NCBI GenBank assembly: GCA_014529385.2
Contig: CM043942.1
Location: forward strand, 32,395,469-32,459,468
Reading direction: 5' to 3'
Length of the DNA: 64,000 nucleotides
From: Adiantum capillus-veneris
Taxonomy: Eukaryota; Streptophyta; Polypodiopsida; Polypodiales; Pteridaceae
Numbering within the stretch: the first letter of the stretch is position 1; the number at the start of each line of letters is the position of its first letter. A program made the translations under genes and the position numbers. Below, in pieces: positions 10,500 to 21,354 of this stretch. The notes beneath the pieces are model-generated. The model was not told where the DNA came from. It did not search any database and was given only the letters and a program-made list of their open reading frames with translations.

Positions 10500-12040
10500 A
10501 AGTTAAAAGCAATAAGTTTTCTTGATACCTTCCCGTCCAAAATGTCATCACTTGGAATGCCTATTATAGGATATGCCCAACATTGATGTGGCAAGGAAGC
10601 ATTGTGTTGTTTTCACTGTCTGTGTGGCAAGGAAGCAATGTGCTATTTCCATTGGATATGCCCTCACCAAAGCATGAAAAGTTCTTGATGTGCATCCTCT
10701 CTACAATGACGTCACTTGGAACGTGTTGATTGTAGAATGTGCCAAACATGTCTATGGCAAGGAAGCTCTGAGTTAATTTAACTAGATGCGTGCTTGGGAG
10801 TGATGGACATCCTCTCTTTTATGTCATGTCTTGGAGTGCATTGAATGGGGGATAGACCCAATATGCCTATGGCAAGGAATCTATATGATGTTCTAACCAA
10901 ATGCAAAGGGAAAATCATTTTCCTAATGCAATCACTTATGCTTGCACCTTGAAGGCATGTGACCTTACACAAGGTATCAAAATGGGTGAGAGAATTCATG
11001 ACAAGATTGTTGGTTGGGGACTATTGTACAAAAATGTTGTACAAAAATGTTGTGACCTTATGCAAGGCATCAACATGGGTGAGAGAATTCATTGAGATTG
11101 TTGGTCAAGGACTATTGGACAAAAATGATGTTTATGGACGTGCTTTGGTCAATAATATGTATGCCAAATGTGGTACTATCATGAAAGCATGAAAAGTTCT
11201 TGATGGGCATTCTCTTTGGAATGCCATTACTTAGAACATGATGATTGCAAGACTTGCACAAAATAGTAGTGACAAGGAAGCTAAGGGATGTTTTAACCGT
11301 ATACAAAGGAAGGACTTGCTCTAAGTGCTTTCATTGATTGCACCTTGAAGGCATGTGGTCTTGTGTGCAAATCCTTCAACAAATGTGTGAAAACTCATGA
11401 TGAGATTGCTAGTTAGTGGCTATTGGAGAAACATGTGCTTGACGAGGCTTTGATCGATATGTATGCCAACTATAGAGTCCTCATGAAAGTACATAAAGTT
11501 CTTGAGAAGCGTCTTTTTTGCGGTGTTGTCACTTGGAGTGGGTTGATTGCAAGACATGTCTAACATGGATGTGGAAAGGATGTATGGGCTATTTTAACAA
11601 GATGGTCTCATAGTACAAAGGCTCATGGGGTTCTCTCATAGGAGTGTGATGCCCATCAAGGACTTTCCATGAAAGCACTAAACTATTTTTGCAAGGGCTT
11701 GCTAAGAAAACTTTGAGTTGCTTTTATTGAATGCAACACGAGGGAAATTCATGATGACAATCACTTTGCTTAGTGTGTACAATGCATGTAGTTAGTCGGG
11801 TCTACTAGATAAGGGCCAAATACTTTCTTGTAGCATAAGGAATAAGTATGTCATTATGCTATACAAAGAATACCACATTTTCATGGTTGGCTTTTTTGGG
11901 CTAGCTTGAGATTGTTAGTCAGAGGCTCCTTGAGAAAAGATGTTATGTTGGACATGTTTTGATTGACATATATGTGTTAAAAGACAAATCTCTTGGAATG
12001 CATTGATCATAGGATATACTAATGGGCAGAGGTTAGGAAG
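10500..12040 (+). pseudogene. Pentatricopeptide-repeat (PPR) protein pseudogene
   Basis: PPR proteins are RNA-binding proteins of plant organelles built from ~35 residue repeats. Plus-strand translation shows several PPR-like stretches in shifting frames: KVLDVHPLYNDVTWNVLI near 10680, ITYACTLKAC then GERIHDKIV at 10920-11015, ALVNNMYAKCG near 11145, KVLDGHSLWNAIT near 11190, and ALIDMYANY then VVTWSGLIARH near 11440-11560. The order (WN.LI, LKAC, G..IHD.I, AL..MYAKCG) is that of P/L/S motif PPR proteins. Frames change every 100-200 bp and stops are frequent, so the gene is dead. Short internal copies, such as the GERIH segment appearing twice near 10985 and 11075, suggest local duplication. 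I see no E or DYW C-terminal domain. Confidence 0.8.
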
Positions 12041-12483
12041 CATGTTAACAAACTCAATGACAAAGGTTCAATTGACAACATTGCAGTGGTTATGACAATC
12101 AACAAATGAATGTCAAAATAAAAGGCTGTGTAAAAGCTTTTCAATTCTTTACTCAATACTAACAACGTAGTGAAATGAACACACTTAAACTTGCATGCTG
12201 CCATGGGAATACTATGTTCCCACATATTATGAAACTTTGGGGAGGACTGTGCAAACTCTCCGTGCAAAGAAATTTGCATGTGTATATATTATTTTCAAAC
12301 ATAAAAAGGAAACAAGATTGATGAAAATATATATAGATAAAATAATCCATGGCATTAATTTACGTAAACTTTGACCCTTGTTATGGTTCTCTTGCAAGGT
12401 ACGTGTATGAAGTTGGACATTAAAATTGCAAGATACCAGACATGATGCCAAGAAAACACAAGATAACATGCTTTAATGAAAAG

Positions 12484-12486
<3 letters not shown>

Positions 12487-12534
<48 letters not shown>
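12487..12534. repeat. Microsatellite (TC)24
   Basis: A pure TC run of 48 bp in AT-rich DNA just past the PPR remnant. Confidence 0.95.
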
Positions 12535-12537
<3 letters not shown>

Positions 12538-12992
12538 CTTCTTTGTCAAGGATGTATACTCTTGTTGAATGTTTGAATGATGCAACCACATATTATAATC
12601 ACATTATTATACAGTTGACACAAATGCTTGTCCGCTGCATCTGGCTCAACTTCAGTTCAACACAAACGGCTAACAAAGAACTCTAGTTGTTTCAAGTGTA
12701 GTTTACCAAAATTGCTCTAACTTTTGATCGACAACTCCAAATTAAGTCAAGTAAAGCCAAGAAGAAAGTTTGCTGGAAATAGAATACATCTAGACTAACT
12801 GAATTTTGAAGCTAAATTTTTCAAGACTTCTAATTTCAAACTTTTAGGGTACTCAAAGCCAGTTTCCAGAGACAAAAGAGTCACAAAGTCTTGACTTTTG
12901 AGAGACTTGACTAGGGGGGGAAAGGAATAAGTGTACTAAGCCAAAGTGGGCTTGTCAGAGACTGTATTGAGAGTTTTGAGTGAGCCTTAACC

Positions 12993-13436
12993 ATGAAAAA
13001 TCATCCACCACCAAGTATTTCTGCTCAATTCACAGACATGCACACTGCAAGAAATGTTGCAACTCCTTTGAGAGTGAGAAACGACAAAGACCTAGAGGAA
13101 AGGCATCCTCTGATCAACAAACCAAATGTTAGATTCATCAAAACCAATGAAGCCATGAGAGTGCTTATGGATTATTCTCATGAGCGCTTGTATAGTTTCA
13201 CAAACAGACATCCATATACCTTCTACAAGTGTGTAGAACCCAATGTGAGGGAGTTGACCGACCAAAATAATCTCTATACATTCATATATACATATGTGAA
13301 TGTATATACATATACATATGCCCACGGAGTGCAAGTATTGATGGTAGATAATTATAAACGAGAGTGCAAACTTGTTGGTTCAATTGACCTAAACCAATAT
13401 ACATACAAGGGTACTCTCATCTCTACTTACTTTTAG
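12993..13436 (+). CDS. Unrecognised 147 aa open frame
   Basis: An ATG-initiated frame whose product begins MKNHPPPSIS and holds a basic, Y/F-rich middle. I recognise no domain. It lies ~400 bp upstream of the gag-like remnant, on the same strand, and could be decayed 5' sequence of that element. Its later part overlaps an ATATAC-rich stretch (13265-13325), which makes a real gene less likely. Confidence 0.2.
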   Translation: MKNHPPPSISAQFTDMHTARNVATPLRVRNDKDLEERHPLINKPNVRFIKTNEAMRVLMDYSHERLYSFTNRHPYTFYKCVEPNVRELTDQNNLYTFIYTYVNVYTYTYAHGVQVLMVDNYKRECKLVGSIDLNQYTYKGTLISTYF

Positions 13437-13744
13437 TCAAAAATGATGCCATAGCATATATTAGAGAGGATTCCACCAAGATTTTCTCCAAGACAAGAAG
13501 AGAGAGCGAGACACATCTTTGCAAGAGATCACGAGCTGGTTAGATTGGTGACTAAACCATGAAAAATGAGACCATATCAAGTGGCCCAATGAGTCAAGAC
13601 AAAGTACAATGGGTCAACAAATCGATATGCTCATGTCTCACTCTTCAAACTAGTTTTGAGAGCCAAAAAAATCGAAGATTTTCACACCCAGTACGAGGGA
13701 TTTGGGTTGACATTATAAGGGATGCCTTTGATGTGGTTCCAACC

Positions 13745-14519
13745 ATTGAATAGAGACAATTATCCAAACATATCACAACTCTTGCAAGAATTCATAGAGG
13801 TGTTCTCACAAAAGTGAAGGAAGCCTTGCTTTGCTTCAAACAGTACATGGAGAGATGTCCTGTGAGAGAGCTGCCGCAAGATGAGAGGTTACAGATTCTC
13901 TTCATAGAGGGCTTGAGGAATGAGACTCTAAAAAAGGACCCACATTTGAAAGCATGCATGACATTTGAGCAAGTCACTAGAGAAGCTCTATACCTAGTTG
14001 ACAATTGCAAGGCTTACGAAGAGGTGACTCAAGATGCAGATAATGCAACTAGTAGTGCCTCTTCTCCAAAGAGTGAAACGACAACAACAAAGCAAGATGC
14101 TCAAACACCTACGGTGATGGGCGTTGATCAAGTGGTCAAGGAGGTGATTAGAAGGATAAATGGAGGCTACATATAGAACTTAAATGTATGAAAACAACAA
14201 CTGAGGAAATGTGATACTTGTGGAGGGGACCATCGCACTCCATGGTGTCAACCAAAACTACAAATGTATGCTAGGGCAACAACCACCTCTTCTAAAGGAT
14301 GGTTGAGTAGTAGTCAACTACACTTAATCAGCATATATGACACAACCCCCAAGAAATCAGTATTCCATGGATGAGAACACGTTGATGTTCATAGCCAATC
14401 AAGAGTACGATTTAAAGGCCATTTTGACTAGGCAAGAACAAAAATCCACTCCACAACCAGTGATGCAACAAGCAGAGCCATGCTATTAGTGTGGAGGTAA
14501 TCATTGGAAAAGAGGTTGT
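13745..14519 (+). pseudogene. Gag-like region with two zinc knuckles
   Basis: The frame from 13814 reads LCFKQYMERCPVRELPQDER and then ILFIEGLRNETL, typical of the C-terminal part of plant retrotransposon Gag, where a leucine-rich L..GL...L stretch precedes the nucleic-acid binding region. After a stop at 14174-14176 the same frame holds CDTCGGDHRTPWC (14210-14248), a CX2CX3HX4C knuckle. A second knuckle, CY-stop-CGGNHWKRGC, lies at 14481-14519 in another frame with a TAG inside. Stops and frameshifts mark it as a pseudogene. Confidence 0.6.
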
Positions 14520-14764
14520 CGAAACAAAGGTCAATGAATAAAAATATTTGGATTCCGTGATGGTTGTGGAAGGAATCACCTACTCCAACACTATGCTAAG
14601 AATCCAAACAGCAAGAAGAAAGCAACAATGAACATTGTAGGAGTGTTGCCTTCTTCAAGAGGATCCGAGGTAGAACCCACAATTCCTATAAAGGTGGTGA
14701 CTTGATCTCAAGCTCAAGGTCAAGCTCAAGAAGCTGCCAAAAAGAAACTTCCAAGTAACCCATA

Positions 14765-15220
14765 TTGCGTATTCAAATGAAAATAAAAAACATATCAGTG
14801 AGGACTAGAAAAAAATCGTGGAAAACTAAACAAGACAAAATGAAAGCAAGAAGGCTAAAGGAGAAAATTTTCATAAAAATTGAGCTGCAACAAACCAGGG
14901 AACAATTGAAACAAGAAAAGGAAAACATGAAACGAACAAAAAAAGAGAAATCATCCACAATGTCATCAGGAGGTTCAGTCTTGGTTGAAAAAGTAAATGA
15001 GCACTTAGATGCCATGATGCAAGCTTACAAGGCTAGATTGAAACCCAATCAGACACAAGAACAAATATTGCTGACATATCAACATCCAAAATTTAAAACA
15101 AATTGGAGGGAAATGTACAAACAGCTCATAGAGAAATCTCAAGCTCTAATGGAGCCAAAAACATTGAAAATCCATGAGCAAGTAGTTTTTGTATCACAAA
15201 AGGAGAACGCAACTGAATGA
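14765..15220 (+). CDS. Charged helical protein fragment of the retroelement
   Basis: A 151 aa frame rich in K, E and Q; residues ~15-65 look like a basic coiled coil. Residues ~75-150 are more globular (LDAMMQAYKARLKPNQ, YQHPKFKTNWREMYKQL). It lies between the knuckles and the protease on the same strand, so it is probably part of the same polyprotein. No catalytic motif is visible. The start may be artificial, because the frame probably continued from upstream before the stops arose. Confidence 0.35.
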   Translation: MRIQMKIKNISVRTRKKSWKTKQDKMKARRLKEKIFIKIELQQTREQLKQEKENMKRTKKEKSSTMSSGGSVLVEKVNEHLDAMMQAYKARLKPNQTQEQILLTYQHPKFKTNWREMYKQLIEKSQALMEPKTLKIHEQVVFVSQKENATE

Positions 15221-15487
15221 GAATAAAACAAAATTGACAAACCGATCAAACCAAATGAGGGACCATTGGATACAAGGATTGTTGCGAACATAACGGATGG
15301 AGCCAAGTCTCACGAGATACCACCAATTCTTGAAGTGGACGAGCCGTGGCCACAATCTTTATGGGAGACGATTAGAAACCAAAAAGACGGTAGTGCTACT
15401 TTATCACCAACACTATCCCTGAGATCAACATGGATCACAAGTTCCACCCTAGAGATATACAATCTCTATATGGAGATGTAGGGTCTA

Positions 15488-16849
15488 TTGCATCGGGAAG
15501 ACAGCAAACCACACTCTCTACTGACTTTGACATCCTTCATAAGAGAACACAAAACACAATCTGAGGTGAGGGTTGTGCCATATCAATGGAATCTTTTTCC
15601 ACAAATGACTGACACAAAGAGCCTGCATGAATTGATGTCATCCCCTATAAGATGCACTATTACTCTCATAGAACTTCTAAAGATCAGACCACATATGTGG
15701 GGACAAATGAGCAAAAGCCTACAAAAAATTAGGCTAAAAATCCATCCACACAATAAATTTGTAGCTAAAATCATGGATACAACACAGTCAAAGAAACCAA
15801 AAGCGAAGCCTGTACCAGTGAATAAGGTGAGTGACTATTACAAAGGTGAAGAAGGAAACACCACCGTACCACCAGAGTACAAAGGGGTGAAAACGATAGC
15901 AATATTTGATAGTGGGTCTAGAATAGCCATTGCTACAAAGGGAATCTGGGAGAAACGGGAAAGACCAACTCTCAGGAAAACATGCATGAAGTTGCAACTA
16001 GCAAATGGATATGTAGAGAGACCCTTAGGGATAGTGGAAAAAATTATTGTATCCTCTTGTGGAATCAAGTACGAACACACTTTTGCTATAGTGGACTTTG
16101 AAAAAAGCAACAACTTTGAGGTTATTTTGGGATGTCCATTCATCGATTAACTCAAAATGGTTCAAGATTGGGGCTATGACCACCTCTACCTACGGCATAA
16201 GGGTGTCATGGTAACCAGGGTCAGCATGAAGGACCATAGTTATAGAGATGTAAACCAAAATCTGATAGAAGATCTTGGTATAACTACAAAGTTAGGGACA
16301 CAATTGTCTGCTTGGTTAATAAAAGAGGCACATGTTTGGATGTGCATAGCATCTAAATGTGGAAGCTTGGGAAAGGAAGATTGTATCCTAGAGAGAGAAG
16401 TAGAGGATGAAGCTTATATTTGAGAACCATTCCCTGAAGATTTGTTTGAACCTTTTGGATGGGAGAAAATACTAGCTACTCTAGATGTGTGTGTAAACAA
16501 AATAACGATTACAAAGTCTTGCAATGAGAATGGCTATGACATAACTCCCTGCCTTATGATAAAGGTGATGAAGGAAGCTAATGAGGTTTGTGAGTATGAA
16601 AGCAAAAACAATGAGACAGATAGCTACGTCATGGAGCATGTTGCCAAAGTGCAAATGAAGGAAGCAAAGCAACCACGAGAATATGTCATCATCGACATAC
16701 TTGAAGAATCAACAAACATTGTTTCAAAGAAGCCGAGTCCAAAAATTGCAGAACTGAAAGTAGGTGAAGGAGGAAAGTTTCCAAGTTCAACGGCAAATGT
16801 TCAACCAATGCAAGATCAAGAGAAGAACAAGGACAAGGAAGAAGATTGA
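15488..16849 (+). pseudogene. Retropepsin-like aspartic protease with conserved C-terminal tail
   Basis: One frame crosses 15488-16849 with stops at 16148-16150 (TAA) and 16421-16423 (TGA). The active-site-like motif AIFDSGSRIAIA is near 15900, followed by LRKTCMKLQLANGYVE and EVILGCPFI at about 16115-16145. This is the D-S-G, flap and ILG.PF order of plant retroelement proteases. Just past the first stop comes MVQDWGYDHLYLRHKG, then HSYRDV, which reads as a continuation. The region after that (WEKILATLDVCVNKITI) is unknown to me. The protease would mature the polyprotein, but the two stops should prevent a full-length product. Confidence 0.65.
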
Positions 16850-16914
16850 TTGTCTCCTTCGATCATCAAATTCAACATACTGGAGAAACATGACTCAAAA
16901 TCACATGTTGAGAT

Positions 16915-17151
16915 GTGATAAATCTAGATGCGACAAAGAATCTAATGTCTTATGGCATATGGATAATGTTGGAAAAGCTGCCAATCACCGAGCTAAAGAA
17001 GATAGTGTACAAAAGTTATAAAATAGAGATTCCTAGCTTTGGAATGGTAGAATCCATACTCAAGTTGAGTATTGGGGAGTACAAGGATACTTTCCACATA
17101 ATCGACTCTCATCAAAAAATCAAAGAGAGTCTGATTTTGACAAAAAGCTAG
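16915..17151 (+). pseudogene. Trailing frame of the gag-protease remnant
   Basis: A short frame (ITELKKIVYKSYKIEIPSFG) that looks protein-like but matches nothing I know. It is on the same strand as the protease and in a different frame. It is probably the frameshifted end of the same polyprotein. Further coding-like text (VWIHCKVSTFLAARNELKAL) reaches ~17590. Confidence 0.3.
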
Positions 17152-17589
17152 AAGAACATCTTCTTTCAAGAACAACCAAAAGCTTTAACAACAACAACAA
17201 CAACACCAAAAGCCCCAAAAGCACTTCAAGAACGTGTAAACAAGAGACAACCAACCATAGCAGAGAAAGGCAAGGCCAAAGCAAACATTGAAGCATATCA
17301 ATGTTGCAAGTCAACTTTACCTTTAATAAGTCTCCATCAAACTTTCTACGCAGTCTCTACATCAAGAGCGACACTGTCGACAACGTAATGGAAACCAAAG
17401 CAAAAAGTTTATCAACCAAAGTTTCCATCACAAAAAATCCTCCAAAAGAAGACGAAGATAATCAACCAAGTGTTAGATAATCAACCAAGTGTTAGTATCC
17501 AAAGAGCACATCAAATTCAACGACCCAGTTTGGATACATTGTAAGGTCTCCACCTTTCTAGCTGCCAGGAACGAACTCAAAGCTTTAGG

Positions 17590-18589
17590 AGAAAGCATTG
17601 GTCATATAAACAGGTAAAAATACTATCTCAAAAGCAATTAAATATGGTATTTTTGTAATCTTAAGCACAGCAAAACCAGGGCTAGAAATTTTTAGAATTA
17701 AATTTGGACAAAAATTGACCCCGCTAGTCCCTCCAAAAGATTCAATGTAAATTAAATTTAAGAAAAATTGGATGGTTGTAGTAATCATTTAAGCATAGAC
17801 TTTTACTAAGGCCTCCCAGATATTTATCCCATATATTTATAAAAATAGCAAAAAAAAGCTAAAACATTTAGCAGGGTTGATTTTTTAAGCAGGCAGGCTG
17901 TGGGAGGAGATTGCAGGAGCTGCCATGCACTATTTTAGCAGCAAATGGAGGCTTCTTGAGGATGGGGACTGCTTGAGTAGCAAGAACTGCTACATGCAAC
18001 CAGAGAGAGCTTGTGTGTGCCTGAAAATTTATAAATAGGGCCCTAGGCCTCTCATTTTCAATTAGATTCGGAGGCCATTTCTCTCTCACATAGAGAGAAA
18101 CTCTACTTAAAAATCACTAGAGAGCAAAAAATCTTGCTGATTATCAATGGTAATTAGACTAATCCCTTTTTAATTAGCAAAATTATAATTTATCTCTATT
18201 TTCTTAATTAATCTATATAATTAAGAAGATTAAACCTCTATACCTTATATATTACTCTCTTTAACTCCTAATATTCTATTGATTACTTAGATTAAGATTA
18301 GGGATATTAATCTAATTAATTATTAAGCCATATTAGGACTAAAATTAATCTTTTTAGTCTTAAATTAAGAGAAAAATATACTAATTAAGTTTAAATTAGT
18401 ATAAGATAATTATCAAAGCTTTATTAAACTATTAAAAAGCTAGGAAAATTATATTATAATTTTTTGATTAGTCTCTGTAATTTATTAGAAAAAAGTTAGC
18501 CATTTTTAACCAAATAACTAATGGGAGACCTACTTAATTAACTCAAATACTCCTAAGTTAATTACAGTTAAGAAATACTATTAGGAACA
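17590..18589 (+). other. AT-rich tract, no gene seen
   Basis: No coding content. The base composition shifts to strongly AT-rich after ~18120. A TATA box at 18030 lies in a short GC-richer island (17880-18110). TGTAAGG at 17540 could be an LTR start paired with the TTACA at 20942-20946, which would make a 3.4 kb LTR; I cannot decide this from one copy. Confidence 0.35.
18030..18065 (+). promoter_or_regulatory. Candidate TATA promoter
   Basis: TATAAATA at 18030-18037 is followed ~20-30 bp later by a pyrimidine-rich CTCATTTTC, a plausible plant initiator. A CT-rich leader (TTTCTCTCTCACATAG) comes next. It probably belongs to an LTR or retroelement leader, since no gene follows for 3 kb. Confidence 0.4.
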
Positions 18590-19440
18590 CAAGGTAATCA
18601 TCTCATTAACAAAAAATTAGTCTACATATTTAATTAAGATAAAATTAGTTGTTTATAGTCACTAATTAAAGAGGGAGATTAGTAAACTAAATTAGATAAT
18701 TTTGTGCTATTAATCAGAGTTAGTATATATCCTTGATAATTATCTTAAGGTCAAAAAATCAATTTAGGTATTTTTCTAAGCCGTAACACACTAATCTAGC
18801 TCAAATTAAAAGGGGAAAATTAGCTAAGCAAGTTCGATAATTATGTGATATTTTTAAAGTTAATATACATTATAAGGAAGCTATGATAATCATCGTAATG
18901 TCAAAAAGGTAATTTAGCTATTTATCTAAGTGAAAATAGACTAATTTTTGCTAGAATTAAAGGGAGAAAATTAGTTAATCAAGTTAAATAATTATATTCT
19001 ATTTACTAGAGTTAGTATATATCATACTCAAGCTGAGATAATTAGCTTATTGTCAAAAAGGTAATCTAGCTATTTATTTAAGTCATGATAGATCAATTTT
19101 AGCTGAAGTTAAACAAGGGAATTTAGCTAATCAAGTTATATAATTATGTCTTATTTATCAAAGTTAGTATACATCATAAGTAAGTTTTTAAAAAATTAGC
19201 TTAATGTCAAAAAGTTAATTTAGCTATGTATTTAAGTCAAAATAGGTCAATTTTAGCTAAAATTAAAGGGAAGAAATATGCTAATCAAGTTATATAATTA
19301 TGCTCTATTTATCAGAGTTAGTATACATCATAAATAAGGTTAGAAAGTTAATTTAGCTATTTATCTAAGCCTAAACAAATTGGTTTTAGCTGAAAATGAA
19401 AGGGGAAAATTAGATAAATAATTTGGATAATTAAAAGGTA
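18590..19440 (+). repeat. AT-rich tandem repeat, ~152 bp unit, 5-6 copies
   Basis: The word GTCAAAAA recurs at 18750, 18900, 19052 and 19206 (spacings 150, 152, 154). Each time AATTTAGCTATTT-like text follows, then a purine stretch and TTAGTATA-type text. The last unit is shorter (~133 bp). Copies are diverged but clearly aligned. The array lies directly upstream of the LTR part that is shared with other copies. Confidence 0.75.
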
Positions 19441-19730
19441 ATTATTAGAGTTAGAAAATAACATTATCTACTTGTGATAAACATAGCATAATTAATTAGT
19501 CAGTTTAAGTAATTATAATTGATCAAAAGGCTTGTTTTTATCTAAAGATTAATTAGGATAAATAGAATTGAAGGTCAAAAGTTTCTAGAAAAATTACAAA
19601 AAGTATAAACCATTGATATAAAGCTGAGGAAATGCAATATTTAAGATAAAATGAATATAATAAATATTAAGCTTAAAATTAGTAGATTTCAAGCTTAAAA
19701 TAGATGGGGAAACTAGGAAAAAGATGTAGA

Positions 19731-20164
19731 AAGGGCATAGTGGACACATGTCAGCTCCCTAGCCCAGTTGCCACCAAGGTGCATTCAAATCTTATTGGAT
19801 GGCCATAGAGGTGGACCAATGAGAATTAGGCTAGAGTAAATTTAGTTTAATTCATTTAAAAACACTTGATAAAAGAACCAATAGAAATTAAGCTCTCTAG
19901 AAGACTATTGGACAGTTTCCCAAGGGTCCAATGAGCATTCAGCAGACCAATGGCTTGCCTGATTCCTATTGGCCAGAAGACTAAGGGGTCCAATGAGAGA
20001 TTAATTGAATTAATTAAATACCTAAAGCTCTCACAAAAGGGGAAAGGGGGACACATGTCACAAGGCTATCACTTATGCTTCTTAATTGTCATTGGATAAG
20101 CTTTGCAGGGGGCAATAGGATGCCAGCATGTGCAATTAGCAAGAGGGGTTGACCGAGAGAGAGA

Positions 20165-20208
<44 letters not shown>

Positions 20209-20946
20209 GATTTTTGCAAGTCATTATCACACACACACTCACACAATCTCATGTGTGAAGTAAAAGAAGACTATCTCCTTCTCAAGCTTTAATGGAAAGC
20301 TCATCATCTACTCCAAGCTTGTGAGAAGGGATGCCTACACCAACAACTCTTGGCTTTGTGATGCAAATCCAACCAAGAGCCAAGCTCCAATGCATGTTCA
20401 TCTCCTCTACCATGCTAATTACTAAGCTATGCTAAGCTATTACCAGTGATTATGTGAGGAGACATACTTCTTTCTCATAAGAATACTCCTTCTTCGTCTC
20501 GATCTACTCTCATACCCCGCTAGCTCTCACCATATTTGAAGGTGTGTGAGGTCTTGGGTCTGAGACCGTGACGGAATTGATGTTGTGTTTTATAAGTGTG
20601 AGCTTGGTGCTTGAAGCTTCCATCTTCATTGCACCAGCAAGTTATTGAAGGAACACAAAGTATTGTATTGTGAAATGTCTCCCTTGATGGTGGGAACCTA
20701 TAATACAAAGCCTTTTGGAGGGGGGACCGGATCCATGTAAATCTGGTCCTCAACTGTTGTCGATAGCTTAATTTCTCTCTCTTTTTGAAGTATTGTTCAT
20801 GCCTATCTAACTAGGTGTCATGCTTTTGTTGCTCTCTCCATCCAAGCACTCTTGCTATGCTCATTAGGAATCTATTCTAATGAAATGCTCACTATGTCTA
20901 TGTTATTTTTCGCTACACACAAGTTACTAGACCATTAAATGTTACA
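19731..20946 (+). mobile_element. 5' LTR of gypsy A, recognisable part
   Basis: From 19731 the text (TGGACACATGT, then CTCCCTAGCCCAGTTG) matches both the 3' LTR at 36012 and the solo LTR at 42960. The last kilobase matches the solo LTR 43000-43990, including CCTTTTGGAGGGGGGACCGG and the ATTGCACCAGC block. It ends in TTACA at 20942-20946, one base before the primer-binding site. Upstream of 19731 the similarity stops and the AT-rich repeat begins, so the original U3 is missing or replaced. It contains a 41 bp G run at 20167-20207. Confidence 0.75.
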
Positions 20947-20947
20947 T

Positions 20948-20959
20948 TGGTATCAGAGC
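20948..20959 (+). other. Primer-binding site of gypsy A
   Basis: TGGTATCAGAGC, the standard plant primer-binding site complementary to the 3' end of initiator-Met tRNA, lies one base after the LTR end TTACA. This fixes the element on the plus strand and the 5' LTR end at 20946. Confidence 0.92.
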
Positions 20960-21354
20960 ACAAGGTTTCTATTTTCTTGCTCAAGAAGAGAGGTCCTCAA
21001 GCTAGCTATAAATGGTTGGTATTATTAATTGCAATTGAGTAAGTAAAACAAGGATTTTTCAACCTTGCAGTGCGCGTGCTTTGTGCAAATAACGGGGCAT
21101 CACCGTCGAGAGCTATGGTCTTAATAGTGAAGTCCTACGGGACTTGCCTATGGCTTAACCACTATTGAGCTATTAGAAGCTTGACACGAGTCGGCACTAT
21201 TTTGGTGGTGAAAGACCCTCTCTTCTATTCGTTGCAATTAATGATATCCGAGCCACGGGTACAAGAGCTTGAGTGCTTTTCTAAATGGGTTAAAAGGAGT
21301 AGCAACTAGGGCTTGAAGTGCCAAAGTACACCTAAAAAAATTTACACCTAAAAG

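Larger units (their letters stand above)
13550..17580 (+). mobile_element. Degenerate gag-protease retroelement remnant
   Basis: In order on the plus strand: a Gag-like stretch (13745-14176), two zinc-knuckle-like motifs (14210-14248 and 14481-14519), a charged helical frame (14765-15220) and an aspartic-protease frame (15488-16849). Some further frame text reaches ~17580. I see no reverse transcriptase, RNase H or integrase motif before the AT-rich DNA, and no clear LTRs or primer-binding site. It fits a Ty3/gypsy-like element that lost pol, or a non-autonomous element family. The boundaries are approximate. Confidence 0.55.

Noticed and set aside
20948-20959. tRNA-like match
   Set aside because: Only the 12 bp complementary to initiator-Met tRNA is present; it is a primer-binding site, not a tRNA gene. 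The same holds at 53546 and 60620.
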